From the NCBI GenBank assembly GCA_016125095.1, contig WGMK01000014.1, forward strand, positions 62,001 through 126,000: a stretch of DNA of 64,000 bases, read 5' to 3'. This document shows positions 25,241 to 33,907 of the stretch, in pieces. This DNA is from Candidatus Hydrogenedens sp. (lineage in GTDB: Bacteria > Hydrogenedentota > Hydrogenedentia > Hydrogenedentales > JAEUWI01). Positions within the stretch are counted from its first letter, which is position 1. Every line of letters begins with the position of its first letter. The notes below the pieces were generated by a model. The model did no database searches. It was not told the DNA's origin and saw only the letters and a program-made list of their open reading frames with translations. The translations under genes were made by a program, and so were the position numbers.

Positions 25241-26197
25241 ATGATGAAGCGGATTATCGGGCTGGTTGCGGTGGTGTTGTGCTGTGTAGCGGCGCAGGGC
25301 GAGGAACAGACCTATGCGGAGAAGCTGGGCTGGCCCAAGGGCGCGCGCGTGCTGATGATCCACGCAGACGACATGGGCATGTCGCTCGCGTCGAACCAAG
25401 GCAGCATCGGCTGTTTCGAGGCCGGCACGGTCACTTCGGCGAGCATCATGATGCCCTGCTCGTGGGTGCCCTCGGCCATCGCGTGGGCGAATGCCCACCC
25501 GGATGCCTGCCTGGGCGCGCACCTTACGCATACCGCGGAATGGGACACCTACCGCTGGGGCCCGGTGGCCGGGCGCGGCACGGTGCCGGGGCTGGTGGAC
25601 CCCAACGGCTATCTCTACGACAACGTAGCGGGCGTGGTCGCGCATGCCTCGGCGGATGAAATCGAGACGGAAATCCGCGCGCAGATCGCGCTGGCGAAGT
25701 CCATGGGCCTGGATATCACCCATATCGACACGCACATGGGCACGCTCTTCGAGACACCCGAATACTTCGAGCGCTACCTGAAGGTGGGCGTAGAGATGGA
25801 CATCCCGATTCTCATGGCGGGCGGCCACCTGACCGCGGCCAAGGAAGACCTGGGAGAAGACCTCGTGGCGAGCATCACGGCCATCGCCCCGCAGGTGTGG
25901 GCCGCCGGGCTGCCCGTGCTGGACGATATCGACACGCGCAGCTACAACTGGGAAGGCACCGACAAGAAGGCGCACTACATCCAGGCCTTCCGCGAACTGA
26001 AGCCGGGCGTCACCTGGTTCAACACGCACCCCACCGCGCCCACCGAGGAAGCCAAGGTCATCACCGACAACCGGGAAAAGCTCTGGGGCGACTATTACGC
26101 CCTCACCGATCCCGAGGTGAAAAAGGTTATCGAAGAGGAAGGCATCATCCTCACCACCTGGCGCGAACTCCACGAACGCCGGAAAAATGTGAAATAA
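25241..26197 (+). CDS. Secreted YdjC/ChbG-type carbohydrate deacetylase
   Basis: 318 residues with a signal peptide (MKRIIGLVAVVLCCVAAQG). The YdjC fold is indicated by IHADDMGMS near residue 40 (metal-binding Asp pair), GAHLTHTAEW and ITHIDTHMGT (His ligands). The family removes acetyl groups from chitooligosaccharides or related N-acetyl sugars with a divalent metal. Export suggests action on external or periplasmic glycans. ATG 25241 has GGAGCGGGA upstream; an earlier in-frame ATG at 25217 would disrupt the signal peptide. Confidence 0.87.
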   Translation: MMKRIIGLVAVVLCCVAAQGEEQTYAEKLGWPKGARVLMIHADDMGMSLASNQGSIGCFEAGTVTSASIMMPCSWVPSAIAWANAHPDACLGAHLTHTAEWDTYRWGPVAGRGTVPGLVDPNGYLYDNVAGVVAHASADEIETEIRAQIALAKSMGLDITHIDTHMGTLFETPEYFERYLKVGVEMDIPILMAGGHLTAAKEDLGEDLVASITAIAPQVWAAGLPVLDDIDTRSYNWEGTDKKAHYIQAFRELKPGVTWFNTHPTAPTEEAKVITDNREKLWGDYYALTDPEVKKVIEEEGIILTTWRELHERRKNVK

Positions 26198-26258
26198 TCC
26201 GCTGCGGTGCTACGATGTCCGCAATGGGCCAGACACGGGTAAGAAAGCGAGGTCGGCG

Positions 26259-27488
26259 ATGAAACAGGCATGGGTGTGGATATTGGTCGGGCTGGTGGCT
26301 GCGGGTGCGGCGCAGGCGCAGGAAGAGAAGAACCTGCTGGCCGAGGCGCGAGCCATATTCGAGGCGCGTTGCACGGGCTGCCATGGCGCGGAAAACCAGA
26401 AGGCCGAGCTCCGGCTGGACACCGCCGAGGGCCTGGCGAAGGGCGGCAAGAGCGGCGTCATCTTCGCGGCGGGCAACCCGGACGAGAGTGCCATCATCGC
26501 GCGCGTCACCAAGCCCGAGGGCGAAGACGGCGCCATGCCGCCCAAGGGCGAGCGCCTAACGCCGGAGCAGGTGGAAAGCCTGCGCGGCTGGATTTCCGCA
26601 GGCGCTACGACCGAAGGCTGGGACGCCGCCAAGCCGGAAGAGCCCAAGCAGATGGTGTACGCCTCGGTGAGCGTGCGCTCGGCGGCCGAGACCGCGGCGC
26701 TGCTGCAGGAAGAACGGCTCAAGGCGCTCGGCGAGGGCGTGGACCCGGCGCCCGAGGCAGCCGTCGCGGCCATTCACGATGCCGGCGGATTCGCCGCGCC
26801 CATCGACCAGAACTCGAACCTCTTGCAGGTGGACCTGAAATTCCTGCCCGGCGGCGCGACCGACGAGCACCTGGCGCTGCTGGCCCCGCTGGCCGGCCAC
26901 ATCACCTGGCTCGACCTCTCCGGCACGGGCGTGACCGACGCCGGGCTGGCGCAGCTGGCTGCACTGGGCCGCCTGACCAGCCTGCATCTCGAGCGTACGG
27001 GCATCAGCGACGCGGGTCTGGCCCACCTCAAGGGTCTGCAGCACTTGGAATACCTCAACCTTTACGGCACCAAGGTCACCGGCGCCGGCGTCGAGCAGCT
27101 GGCCGAACTCAAGCAGCTGCGCCGCCTGTACCTGTGGCAGACCGAGGTGACCCGCGAGCAGGCCGAGAAGCTGGCAGCGGCGCTGCCCGAGGCCACCATC
27201 AACCTCGGCACAGAGCTGATTGAAGCCAAGCCGGTGGAATACAACGACCCGGCAGAAGACCTGAAGAAGATGGAAGAAGAGGCGGCCCCGGCTGAAGAGC
27301 CCGCTGCGCCTGCTTTCGATCCCTTCGCGCCTGCCGCGCCCGATGCGGCCCCGGCCGCGCCGGAGGTCGTCGATCCGTTTGTCGCGCCGCCTGCGGAGGA
27401 GGCCCCCGCCCCCGCCGAGGAAGCGCCGAAGCCGGAGACCCCTGCGGCGCCCCCTATCGAGGACAACGGCGACACCATCGCCGCCTAA
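26259..27488 (+). CDS. Secreted c-type cytochrome with leucine-rich repeats
   Basis: 409 residues. Signal peptide to about residue 20, then a planctomycete-type cytochrome c domain: CTGCH haem site near 37, KAELRLDT, and GAMPPKGERLT as probable Met ligand. From about 190 to 310 there are leucine-rich repeats of the TxVTDAGLAQLAAL / LxxLxLERTGISDAGL form. The tail (about 325-409) is Ala/Pro/Glu-rich and probably disordered. Such cytochrome-LRR proteins are abundant in Planctomycetes and Verrucomicrobia and are thought to serve periplasmic electron transfer. It precedes the ECF sigma gene by 64 nt. Confidence 0.85.
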   Translation: MKQAWVWILVGLVAAGAAQAQEEKNLLAEARAIFEARCTGCHGAENQKAELRLDTAEGLAKGGKSGVIFAAGNPDESAIIARVTKPEGEDGAMPPKGERLTPEQVESLRGWISAGATTEGWDAAKPEEPKQMVYASVSVRSAAETAALLQEERLKALGEGVDPAPEAAVAAIHDAGGFAAPIDQNSNLLQVDLKFLPGGATDEHLALLAPLAGHITWLDLSGTGVTDAGLAQLAALGRLTSLHLERTGISDAGLAHLKGLQHLEYLNLYGTKVTGAGVEQLAELKQLRRLYLWQTEVTREQAEKLAAALPEATINLGTELIEAKPVEYNDPAEDLKKMEEEAAPAEEPAAPAFDPFAPAAPDAAPAAPEVVDPFVAPPAEEAPAPAEEAPKPETPAAPPIEDNGDTIAA

Positions 27489-27552
27489 TCTTCCTGTAAC
27501 CAACCCTCGGCCGGACCGCACTACGGGGTTGAACAGGGCCGATGGAGCGCAC

Positions 27553-28191
27553 ATGTCGTTAAGCGCAGACTGGGAACTCTGGGCGGCCTCGGCGGCGGAA
27601 GGCCGCGGAACGCCCGAAGAAGCCGTCGGCGCGTCGGAAGACGCCGCCGACATCGCCCTCAGTCTGCGCGGAGACGAGGAGGCCTACGCCCGCATCGTGC
27701 GGCGCTATCAGCCCCTGATCGCCCGGCAATTGTGGAAATACACCCGCGATGCCGGACAGTTGGAAGAGTTGTTGCAGGAAGTCTTCGTCGAGGCGTACAC
27801 GAGCTTGGCGGGGTTCCGGGGCGATGCCCCGCTGCTGCATTGGCTGCGGCGCATCACCACCCGCGTGGGCTACCGTTTCTGGCGGCTGCAGGCGCAGCGA
27901 CGCGAGCGCGAGGCTGCGCTCGATACGCTGGCCGAACCGCGCGAGACGGCGGACTTCCGCAGCGGCGCCGAGGCTGCCGAGCTGGTACACCTGCTGCTGG
28001 CGGCGCTGCCGCCGCGAGACAGGCTGGTGCTGACGCTGCTGTATCTGGAAGAACTCGACACGCACGAGATTGCTGACTTGACCGGCTGGAGCCGCACGTT
28101 GGTGAAAGTGCAGGCGTTCCGGGCGCGCCAGAAGCTGAAGAAGCTGCTCGACGAGCGCGACTTCGGCTGGCCGCCGGAAAGGAGGGCATGA
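27553..28191 (+). CDS. ECF-type RNA polymerase sigma factor
   Basis: 212 residues from ATG 27553. Region 2 is residues about 38-105 (DEEAYARIVRRYQPLIARQL, LEELLQEVFVEAYTSL, FRGDAPLLHWLRRI). Region 4 is about 145-200 (LPPRDRLVLTLLYLEELDTHEIADLTGWSRTLVKVQAFRARQKLK). An earlier in-frame start would lie inside the preceding gene. The stop is followed after one nt by the start of the small membrane protein, so the two are translationally coupled. Confidence 0.92.
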   Translation: MSLSADWELWAASAAEGRGTPEEAVGASEDAADIALSLRGDEEAYARIVRRYQPLIARQLWKYTRDAGQLEELLQEVFVEAYTSLAGFRGDAPLLHWLRRITTRVGYRFWRLQAQRREREAALDTLAEPRETADFRSGAEAAELVHLLLAALPPRDRLVLTLLYLEELDTHEIADLTGWSRTLVKVQAFRARQKLKKLLDERDFGWPPERRA

Positions 28192-28192
28192 C

Positions 28193-28456
28193 ATGAGCCG
28201 GAACCGGATGAACGAATTCGCCGCCTGCGCGCAGGCCGCGCGGCACGATACGCCCCCCGCGATCGACGTCAGCCGCCAGGTGATTTACCGCATCAGCGCC
28301 CTGCAGGAAGAAGGCTTCGACCGACCGCTGGCGTGGCTCACCGCCACGAGTCTGGCGGCAGCTGCGGCCTCGATGCTGCTTACCACCTCGTTGTATGGCG
28401 CGTGGTCCGATCCGCTTAGCGCGCTTTTCCATATCACGCCCGTGCTTGGCCAGTAG
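28193..28456 (+). CDS. Small single-span membrane protein, possible anti-sigma factor
   Basis: 87 residues. The N-terminal 50 residues are hydrophilic and helical (cytoplasmic if anti-sigma). One membrane segment lies at about 48-68 (LTATSLAAAAASMLLTTSLY), followed by a short outside tail. I do not recognise a named family. Its start one nt after the sigma gene stop, and the sensor-like gene just downstream, fit an anti-sigma role, but this is context only. Confidence 0.7.
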   Translation: MSRNRMNEFAACAQAARHDTPPAIDVSRQVIYRISALQEEGFDRPLAWLTATSLAAAAASMLLTTSLYGAWSDPLSALFHITPVLGQ

Positions 28457-28465
28457 TCCGCCCGC

Positions 28466-28897
28466 ATGTCCGACAGCCACGGCAGCGAACACCCGCCCCT
28501 GCCCGCGCCGCACCGGCGCCGCTGGGCCAGTGTGGTCATGGGAATCGTGCTGCTGCTGTCGGGGGGCGTCATTGGCGGCTCTATTACCGGTGCCTACCTC
28601 TTTCAGCGCTTTATCGACGTAATCCATCATCCCGAGGAAGTGCCGGCCCGGCTGGTGTCCCGCATGAATTGGCAATACGGGCTCGACGATGAACAGGCCG
28701 AGAAAATCGAAGCGATCCTGAGCGAGGGCCAGCAGCAGCTGGTCGAAATCCGGGATCGGAATTACCCGGATGTCATGGCGACGCTCGACGACACGCGCGA
28801 CCGCGTGCTCGCGGTGTTGCACGAGGACCAGAAAGAAAAGTTCATCCGGAATTTCAATCGCATCCGGGACGCGCTGGTCGCCAGGCCCGCCGACTGA
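28466..28897 (+). CDS. Membrane-anchored Spy/CpxP/CnrX-like periplasmic sensor
   Basis: 143 residues. One membrane segment at about 22-45 (VVMGIVLLLSGGVIGGSITGAYL) anchors a mainly helical domain (YGLDDEQAEKIEAILSEGQQQL...VLAVLHEDQKEKFIRNFNRI). The DxxQxxxI helix and the heptad spacing resemble periplasmic LTxxQ/heavy-metal-sensor domains (Spy, CpxP, CnrX). It is the third gene of the sigma operon, nine nt after the second. It may sense periplasmic stress or metal and pass it to the anti-sigma protein. Similarity is structural and weak. Confidence 0.65.
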   Translation: MSDSHGSEHPPLPAPHRRRWASVVMGIVLLLSGGVIGGSITGAYLFQRFIDVIHHPEEVPARLVSRMNWQYGLDDEQAEKIEAILSEGQQQLVEIRDRNYPDVMATLDDTRDRVLAVLHEDQKEKFIRNFNRIRDALVARPAD

Positions 28898-28952
28898 GCG
28901 GTGCTTACATCCGGCTCCATGCTATGCTGTGCCTTGGCGATGGAGGCCGCCT

Positions 28953-30137
28953 ATGTGCGACACGATAGCGATTGTCCAGTCCCGTCGGACGCTGTTCGCG
29001 AAGAATTCCGATCGCGACGGCAACGAGGCGCAGGTGCTCGAATGGCATCCGCGCCGCACGCACGACCCGGGGACTGAACTCCGCTGCACGTGGATCTCGA
29101 TACCGCAGGCGCCCCGCACGAACGCCGTCCTGATCAGCCGCCCCTTCTGGATGTGGGGCGCCGAGATGGGGGCGAACGAGCACGGCGTGGTCATTGGCAA
29201 CGAGGCCGTTTTTACCACGCAGCCCACGGCGGCCACCGGGCTGCTCGGCATGGACATGCTGCGGCTGGCGCTTGAACGCGCCGACAGCGCCCGCGAGGCC
29301 TGCGACGTCATCACCCGGCTCCTGCTCGCGCATGGCCAGGGCGGCGGCTGCGGCCATGAAGACCGCGGCTTCACCTATCACAACAGCTACCTGATCGTCG
29401 ACCGCCGCGAGGGCTACGTGCTCGAGACGGCAGGACGCCTCTGGGCGGTCGAGCCCATCCGCGGGCCCCGCACGATATCGAACGGGCTCACCATTCCGCG
29501 CTTCCGCCGCGAACACGCGCGGTGGCTCTATGGCTTCGCGGCGTCGTGCGAACTGCGCCGTTCCCGCACGCAGCGGCTGGCACGAAATACCGATTCGGCC
29601 GCTGGGCTCATGGCCTTGCTGCGCGACTACGGCGGGCGCGAAACGCCGCGCTACAACTGGTTCAACGGCGGCATGACATCGCCGTGCATGCACGCAGGCG
29701 GACTGGTGGCGGCCAGCCAGACCACGGCTTCGTGGGTGTCGGAACTCGGCAGCGAGAACGAGCGGCACTGGGTGACCGCCACGTCGATTCCCTCACTCAG
29801 CCTGTTCAAGCCGGTCAGCATCGGCGCGCCGCAAGACTTGGGGCCCGCGCCCGGCGACCAGAACGATCCCGATTCGCTCTGGTGGAAACACGAACGCTTC
29901 GCCCGGCGCGTCATGCGTGATCCTTCGCAATGGCTGCCCTCCTTTTCCGCCGAGCGCGACGCTATCGAGGCGTCTTGGCTTGCGTCGCCTCCCTCGTCGC
30001 GCGAGGCCTTCGCGTTGCATCACGACTTGCTGGACCGCTGGAACGCGCGGCTGGACGAGACGGAAATCGCCGACCGGCGGCCTTGGTATGTGCGGCGCTA
30101 TTGGGCGAAGCGCGATCGCGCGGCGGGGCTGGCCTGA
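28953..30137 (+). CDS. Peptidase C69 / secernin-family Ntn-hydrolase
   Basis: 394 residues beginning MCDT, so Cys2 can become the N-terminal nucleophile after Met removal, as in the dipeptidase/secernin (C69) family. Supporting motifs: LFAKNSDRDGNEAQVLEWHP, EMGANEHGVVIGNEAV, HNSYLIVD and SNGLTIP. No signal peptide. The start has GGAGG upstream; the longer open frame reaches back into the preceding gene and is not credible. It ends two nt from the convergent glycosyltransferase gene. A cytosolic dipeptidase or amidohydrolase role is expected. Confidence 0.9.
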   Translation: MCDTIAIVQSRRTLFAKNSDRDGNEAQVLEWHPRRTHDPGTELRCTWISIPQAPRTNAVLISRPFWMWGAEMGANEHGVVIGNEAVFTTQPTAATGLLGMDMLRLALERADSAREACDVITRLLLAHGQGGGCGHEDRGFTYHNSYLIVDRREGYVLETAGRLWAVEPIRGPRTISNGLTIPRFRREHARWLYGFAASCELRRSRTQRLARNTDSAAGLMALLRDYGGRETPRYNWFNGGMTSPCMHAGGLVAASQTTASWVSELGSENERHWVTATSIPSLSLFKPVSIGAPQDLGPAPGDQNDPDSLWWKHERFARRVMRDPSQWLPSFSAERDAIEASWLASPPSSREAFALHHDLLDRWNARLDETEIADRRPWYVRRYWAKRDRAAGLA

Positions 30138-30138
30138 G

Positions 30139-31659
30139 TTACCAGCCGGAGGGGATGCGCTCCAGCAGGGCGGGCACATCGGCGTAGTCCAGCGCGAGGC
30201 GGCGATGGACCTCGGCCACCACCTCGCGCACACGACGCGTGCGCTTACGCGCCTGAATCACGAGCGTGCCATCGGGCAAGGGGCCGCCCGCGCGCCGCAG
30301 CAGGAAATCGTACCGTTGCAGCCAAGCCTCTATCGCGTTCGCACTTAGCCCCATGCCCGCGGCCTCGAGCGGCTCGGCATGCGCGGCCAGCAGCAGTGTG
30401 CCGCCCGGCGCGAGCGAGGCATGCGCCCAGGCCAGCGCGTGCTCGTAGTCCATGGGCAGCGGTTCGCCCCCAATAGCCACCGTGTCGAAATCGCCGCGCG
30501 GCTCCGCAGGCCACAGCGCGGTCTCGTCGTAGCGTCCGCCGCGCTGGCGCAGGGCCTCCGGGGTCCAGGCGATGCCTGCGAATTCCTCGGCGCCGCGCTG
30601 CCGCATGGCGATGCGCGATACCCCGAGCGCCATGCCGACATCCAGGATCCGTCCCGGCGCGCGCGGCAGCCAGTCCACCACTTGTGGCGCGGCATGCTCG
30701 CGTGGGAGTGGCGCGTGCGGCGGCAGCAGGCGATCCACCGCTTCGAGCAGCGTTGAGATGCGGTGCGCGTAGGTATGCGCCTCCAGTATCCGATCCCGGG
30801 CGCGCTTGCCCATGCGCTCGCGCTCGCCCGTGGAAAGCGACTGCTGGCAAACGCGATGAAGCGAGGCCGCCGAATCGTAGAGCAGCAGGTCGCGGCCCTC
30901 TTCAAAGAGCTCCAGCAGGCCGTTGCTCTCGGCTTCCGCGCTGGTGACCAGGGGGCGGCCCATGGCCATGGCCTCGAAGATCCGCATGTTCACTTCCTGC
31001 ACGGCGGAATGGTTGAAGGCCAGGCGGCCGCGGCAGTAAAGCTCGCAGAGTTGTTCGCCGAAACAGCCGTTTTCGGCCAGCACGGAAAAGTCCGGGCGCA
31101 GGGTATCGAGCAGTTCGCGGCGATTGGCATGCACATCCAGGTGCAGGCTACCCGCAAAGGCGATGTCGTGGGTTTCCTCCACGTCCGCCGGATGATGATG
31201 CGCCGGGCTGGCCGCGAGCGGCAGCCATTGCGCATGCCGGCAGCCCGTCGCCCGCAGGTGGGTCACGAACTCGCGCTGTGCCGCGAACACCACGTCGTAC
31301 TGCATCGCCTGCCGGTAATCGAGCAGGCTCTGCCAAGTGTCCACGGTGAGGTAGGCGGTCGGCCAGGGCAGCTCGGCAATGCCGCGATAGAGCGGCATGC
31401 CGCCCACGCCCGCGATACCCAGCACCAGGTCCGGCGTCCAACCGTCGAGCTCGCGGACGAGATCGAAAGACTGCTCGAAATCGACCGGGAAATCGGGCCG
31501 TATGGCCTTGAGTCCCGCCCGGCCGAGATCGGCCAGTTGTGCGGCCGTGGCTTCAGGGCCCATCACGCGCGCGTCGCAGGTTTCCCGTAGCGCCTCGATG
31601 TAATAGTCGGTCCAGGTGCTCGGACAGGGGTGTGCGAGTACGAGGACGCGGCGCGTCAT
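30139..31659 (-). CDS. CgeB-like glycosyltransferase with C-terminal methyltransferase-like domain
   Basis: 506 residues. The N-terminal 310 residues look like the CgeB/GT-B group: DLVLGIAGVGGMPLYRGI, and the family signature HSAVQEVNMRIFEAMAMGRPLVTS. From about 335 a Rossmann-like methyltransferase core follows (GRILDVGMALGVSRIAM, LAPGGTLLLAAH). The last 40 residues are basic. Two activities in one chain suggest glycan or glycolipid synthesis. It overlaps the upstream MBL gene by 4 nt (ATGA), so they are coupled. Confidence 0.78.
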   Translation of the reverse strand: MTRRVLVLAHPCPSTWTDYYIEALRETCDARVMGPEATAAQLADLGRAGLKAIRPDFPVDFEQSFDLVRELDGWTPDLVLGIAGVGGMPLYRGIAELPWPTAYLTVDTWQSLLDYRQAMQYDVVFAAQREFVTHLRATGCRHAQWLPLAASPAHHHPADVEETHDIAFAGSLHLDVHANRRELLDTLRPDFSVLAENGCFGEQLCELYCRGRLAFNHSAVQEVNMRIFEAMAMGRPLVTSAEAESNGLLELFEEGRDLLLYDSAASLHRVCQQSLSTGERERMGKRARDRILEAHTYAHRISTLLEAVDRLLPPHAPLPREHAAPQVVDWLPRAPGRILDVGMALGVSRIAMRQRGAEEFAGIAWTPEALRQRGGRYDETALWPAEPRGDFDTVAIGGEPLPMDYEHALAWAHASLAPGGTLLLAAHAEPLEAAGMGLSANAIEAWLQRYDFLLRRAGGPLPDGTLVIQARKRTRRVREVVAEVHRRLALDYADVPALLERIPSGW

Positions 31660-32612
31660 TTGGCCTTGCGCATCCGTTGCGCGGCAATGGCCAGGCCCAT
31701 ACCATTCAGCATCTGGTCGCCCTGCGTGCAGGCGCGATCGCGTTCGATATCCAGCACGCCACAGGCCTTGAAGTGCTCGTCGAAGGCCGGCCCGACGCGC
31801 TCGATGCAGAAGCCGTTCAACTCCCCGTCGCTCAAGTCGCTCTCGGCCGCAGCCACGGAAATCGCTTCCATGCGGTCGAGCGATTGCAGCAGTTGGTCCA
31901 CCGCCAGCGGCACGTTGTCGATGACGCCGTAGTGCGCGATGAAGGCGAAGTCGGCGTGTGTGGCGCGGATGGCCTCGGCGGCCGCGCGCGCGTCGTCGGC
32001 GTTAAATTCCGGCGGCGACGTGGACACGTGCACGAACTGCGGCCCAGGCCGCTGGAAGTGCGAGCGCCCGATACCAAGCGCGTCGCCCGTAAACAGGCAA
32101 TTGGTCGCAAGGTCGTGGATGCAGAAATGGTGCGTGGCGTGGCCGTAGGTATAGAAGAAGCGCAGGCGGCGGCTTTTCCACGTCAATTCCTCGTCGTCTT
32201 CCATCGAGCGGATTCGCTCGGCCGGCACGGGCTTAATCTCGCCGTAGAGCTCGTCGTAGAGCTCGTCGCCGTACACCATGCGCGTGCCGGCAATCAGGCG
32301 CTCGGGAGCCGCCAGGTGGCGCGCAGCCTTCGGGTGCGCCAGCACCGTCGCGTTGGGGCAGTGCTCCAGCAGCGCCGCCGTGCCGCCCGCATGGTCCAAA
32401 TGCACATGGGTAACGATCAGGTAGTCCACCTGCTCGGGGGTAAGGCCGTTTTCCTCCAGCGCCGCCAGCAGCCGCGGCACGGCGCGGCTCGTGTTGTTGT
32501 CGACAAACGCCGCGCGGTCGCCCTCGATCAGCAGATAAACCGCCGCATTCTCTTCCTTGATGTAGTGCGTGTCGACAATCTTGACGGACTCGGGCCAGGT
32601 GCTCGCGGACAT
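31656..32612 (-). CDS. Metallo-beta-lactamase fold hydrolase
   Basis: 318 residues. The metal-binding HxHxDH motif is THVHLDH with His69, His71, Asp73 and His74; later His and Asp ligands appear in YGHATHHF and FTGDALG. The core fold resembles glyoxalase II-like hydrolases. ATG 32612 has an AGGAGG site; an upstream ATG at 32708 lacks one. No signal peptide. It is coupled to the glycosyltransferase gene downstream. Substrate unknown. Confidence 0.88.
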   Translation of the reverse strand: MSASTWPESVKIVDTHYIKEENAAVYLLIEGDRAAFVDNNTSRAVPRLLAALEENGLTPEQVDYLIVTHVHLDHAGGTAALLEHCPNATVLAHPKAARHLAAPERLIAGTRMVYGDELYDELYGEIKPVPAERIRSMEDDEELTWKSRRLRFFYTYGHATHHFCIHDLATNCLFTGDALGIGRSHFQRPGPQFVHVSTSPPEFNADDARAAAEAIRATHADFAFIAHYGVIDNVPLAVDQLLQSLDRMEAISVAAAESDLSDGELNGFCIERVGPAFDEHFKACGVLDIERDRACTQGDQMLNGMGLAIAAQRMRKAK

Positions 32613-32757
32613 TACTTCCTCCTGCGGGTTGGGCAGCAACCCGCGATGATAGTGTCCGGTACCGGGCGATACAACCCGGCGCAACGTGTTGTAAAGCGCC
32701 TGGGGCATCCCGTAGCATGCTGGCTTGCTTCAACCACCGCCTCAGGAGACCGATTCC

Positions 32758-33870
32758 ATGCGTTTGCGCGTTGCACTTTCCCTGATCGCCCTCGCGGCTG
32801 CCGCGGTTCCCGCGCAGGCCAAAGACCTGCCGATCGACCTGCTCAATGCGCCCGACGGCTTCAAGATAGCCATTTACGCGGAAGATGTTGATGGCGCCCG
32901 CTCGCTGGCGGTGTCGCCCAAGGGCACGGTCTTTATCGGAACGCGCGGCGCGGACCATTTCTATGCGGTCGAGGACAAAGACGGCGACCACGTGGCCGAG
33001 ACGGTACACACGCTCGGCAGCGGCCTGAATTCTCCGAACGGCATGGTCTTCCACGACGGCGCGCTGTATGTGGCCGAAATCAGCCGCATTCTCAAGTACA
33101 ACGACATCGAGAACCACCTCGATGCGCTGCCCGAGCCGGAGGTCGTAATCGACACGCTGCCGACCGAGGAGCACCACGGCTGGAAGTATATGGCGATGGG
33201 TCCCGACGGCAAGCTGTATTTCAACATCGGCGCGCCGTGCAACCTGTGCAACAAGGAAGAAGAAGACGAGCGCTTCGCCACCATCAGCCGGGTGAACACC
33301 GACGGCTCCGACTTCGAAATCGTCGCGCGCGGCGTGCGCAACAGCGTCGGTATCACGTGGGATCCTACCACGGGCCAAATGTGGTTTACCGACAACAACC
33401 GCGACCTGATGGGCGACGACCGCCCCGCGTGCGAACTGAACCACGCCACGGAGCAGGGCCAGCACTTCGGCTTTCCCTATTGCCACCAGGGCGATTTGCC
33501 GGATCCGGAATTCATTGCGGACCGCGACTGCTCGGAGTTCACCCCGCCCGCGCTCAAGCTGCAGGCGCACGTGGCGCCGCTGGGCCTGAAGTTCTACACC
33601 GGCACGATGTTCCCCGAGGAATACCGCGGCGCGATCTTCGTGGCTGAGCACGGCTCGTGGAACCGCTCGATTCCGATCGGCTACCGCATCGCGGTGGTGA
33701 AGCCCGACGCCGACGGCAATTGCACCAGCGCCGACACCTTTATCGACGGCTGGCTGCGCCGCCTGCTCGCCTGGGGACGCCCGGTCGACATTCTCTTCCT
33801 CGAGGATGGCTCGATGCTCGTGTCCGACGACAAGGGCGGCGTGCTGTACCGCATCAGCTACGGGGAGTAA
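32758..33870 (+). CDS. Secreted PQQ-dependent sugar (sorbosone-type) dehydrogenase
   Basis: 370 residues with a signal peptide (RLRVALSLIALAAAAVPAQA). The six-bladed beta-propeller of soluble PQQ glucose/sorbosone dehydrogenases is indicated by SPNGMVFHDGALYVAE, HHGWKYMAMGPDGKLYFNIG, GVRNSVGITWDP, HFGFPYCHQG and FVAEHGSWNRS. Oxidation of an external sugar with transfer of electrons to a periplasmic acceptor is expected. No PQQ-biosynthesis genes are in the window. ATG 32758 has AGGAGA upstream. A weak TTGTAA-N18-TAGCAT promoter (32689-32718) precedes it. Confidence 0.88.
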   Translation: MRLRVALSLIALAAAAVPAQAKDLPIDLLNAPDGFKIAIYAEDVDGARSLAVSPKGTVFIGTRGADHFYAVEDKDGDHVAETVHTLGSGLNSPNGMVFHDGALYVAEISRILKYNDIENHLDALPEPEVVIDTLPTEEHHGWKYMAMGPDGKLYFNIGAPCNLCNKEEEDERFATISRVNTDGSDFEIVARGVRNSVGITWDPTTGQMWFTDNNRDLMGDDRPACELNHATEQGQHFGFPYCHQGDLPDPEFIADRDCSEFTPPALKLQAHVAPLGLKFYTGTMFPEEYRGAIFVAEHGSWNRSIPIGYRIAVVKPDADGNCTSADTFIDGWLRRLLAWGRPVDILFLEDGSMLVSDDKGGVLYRISYGE

Positions 33871-33907
33871 CGGCTCCGCCACGGGCGGCGCCCTCGGGGG
33901 GCCTGCG

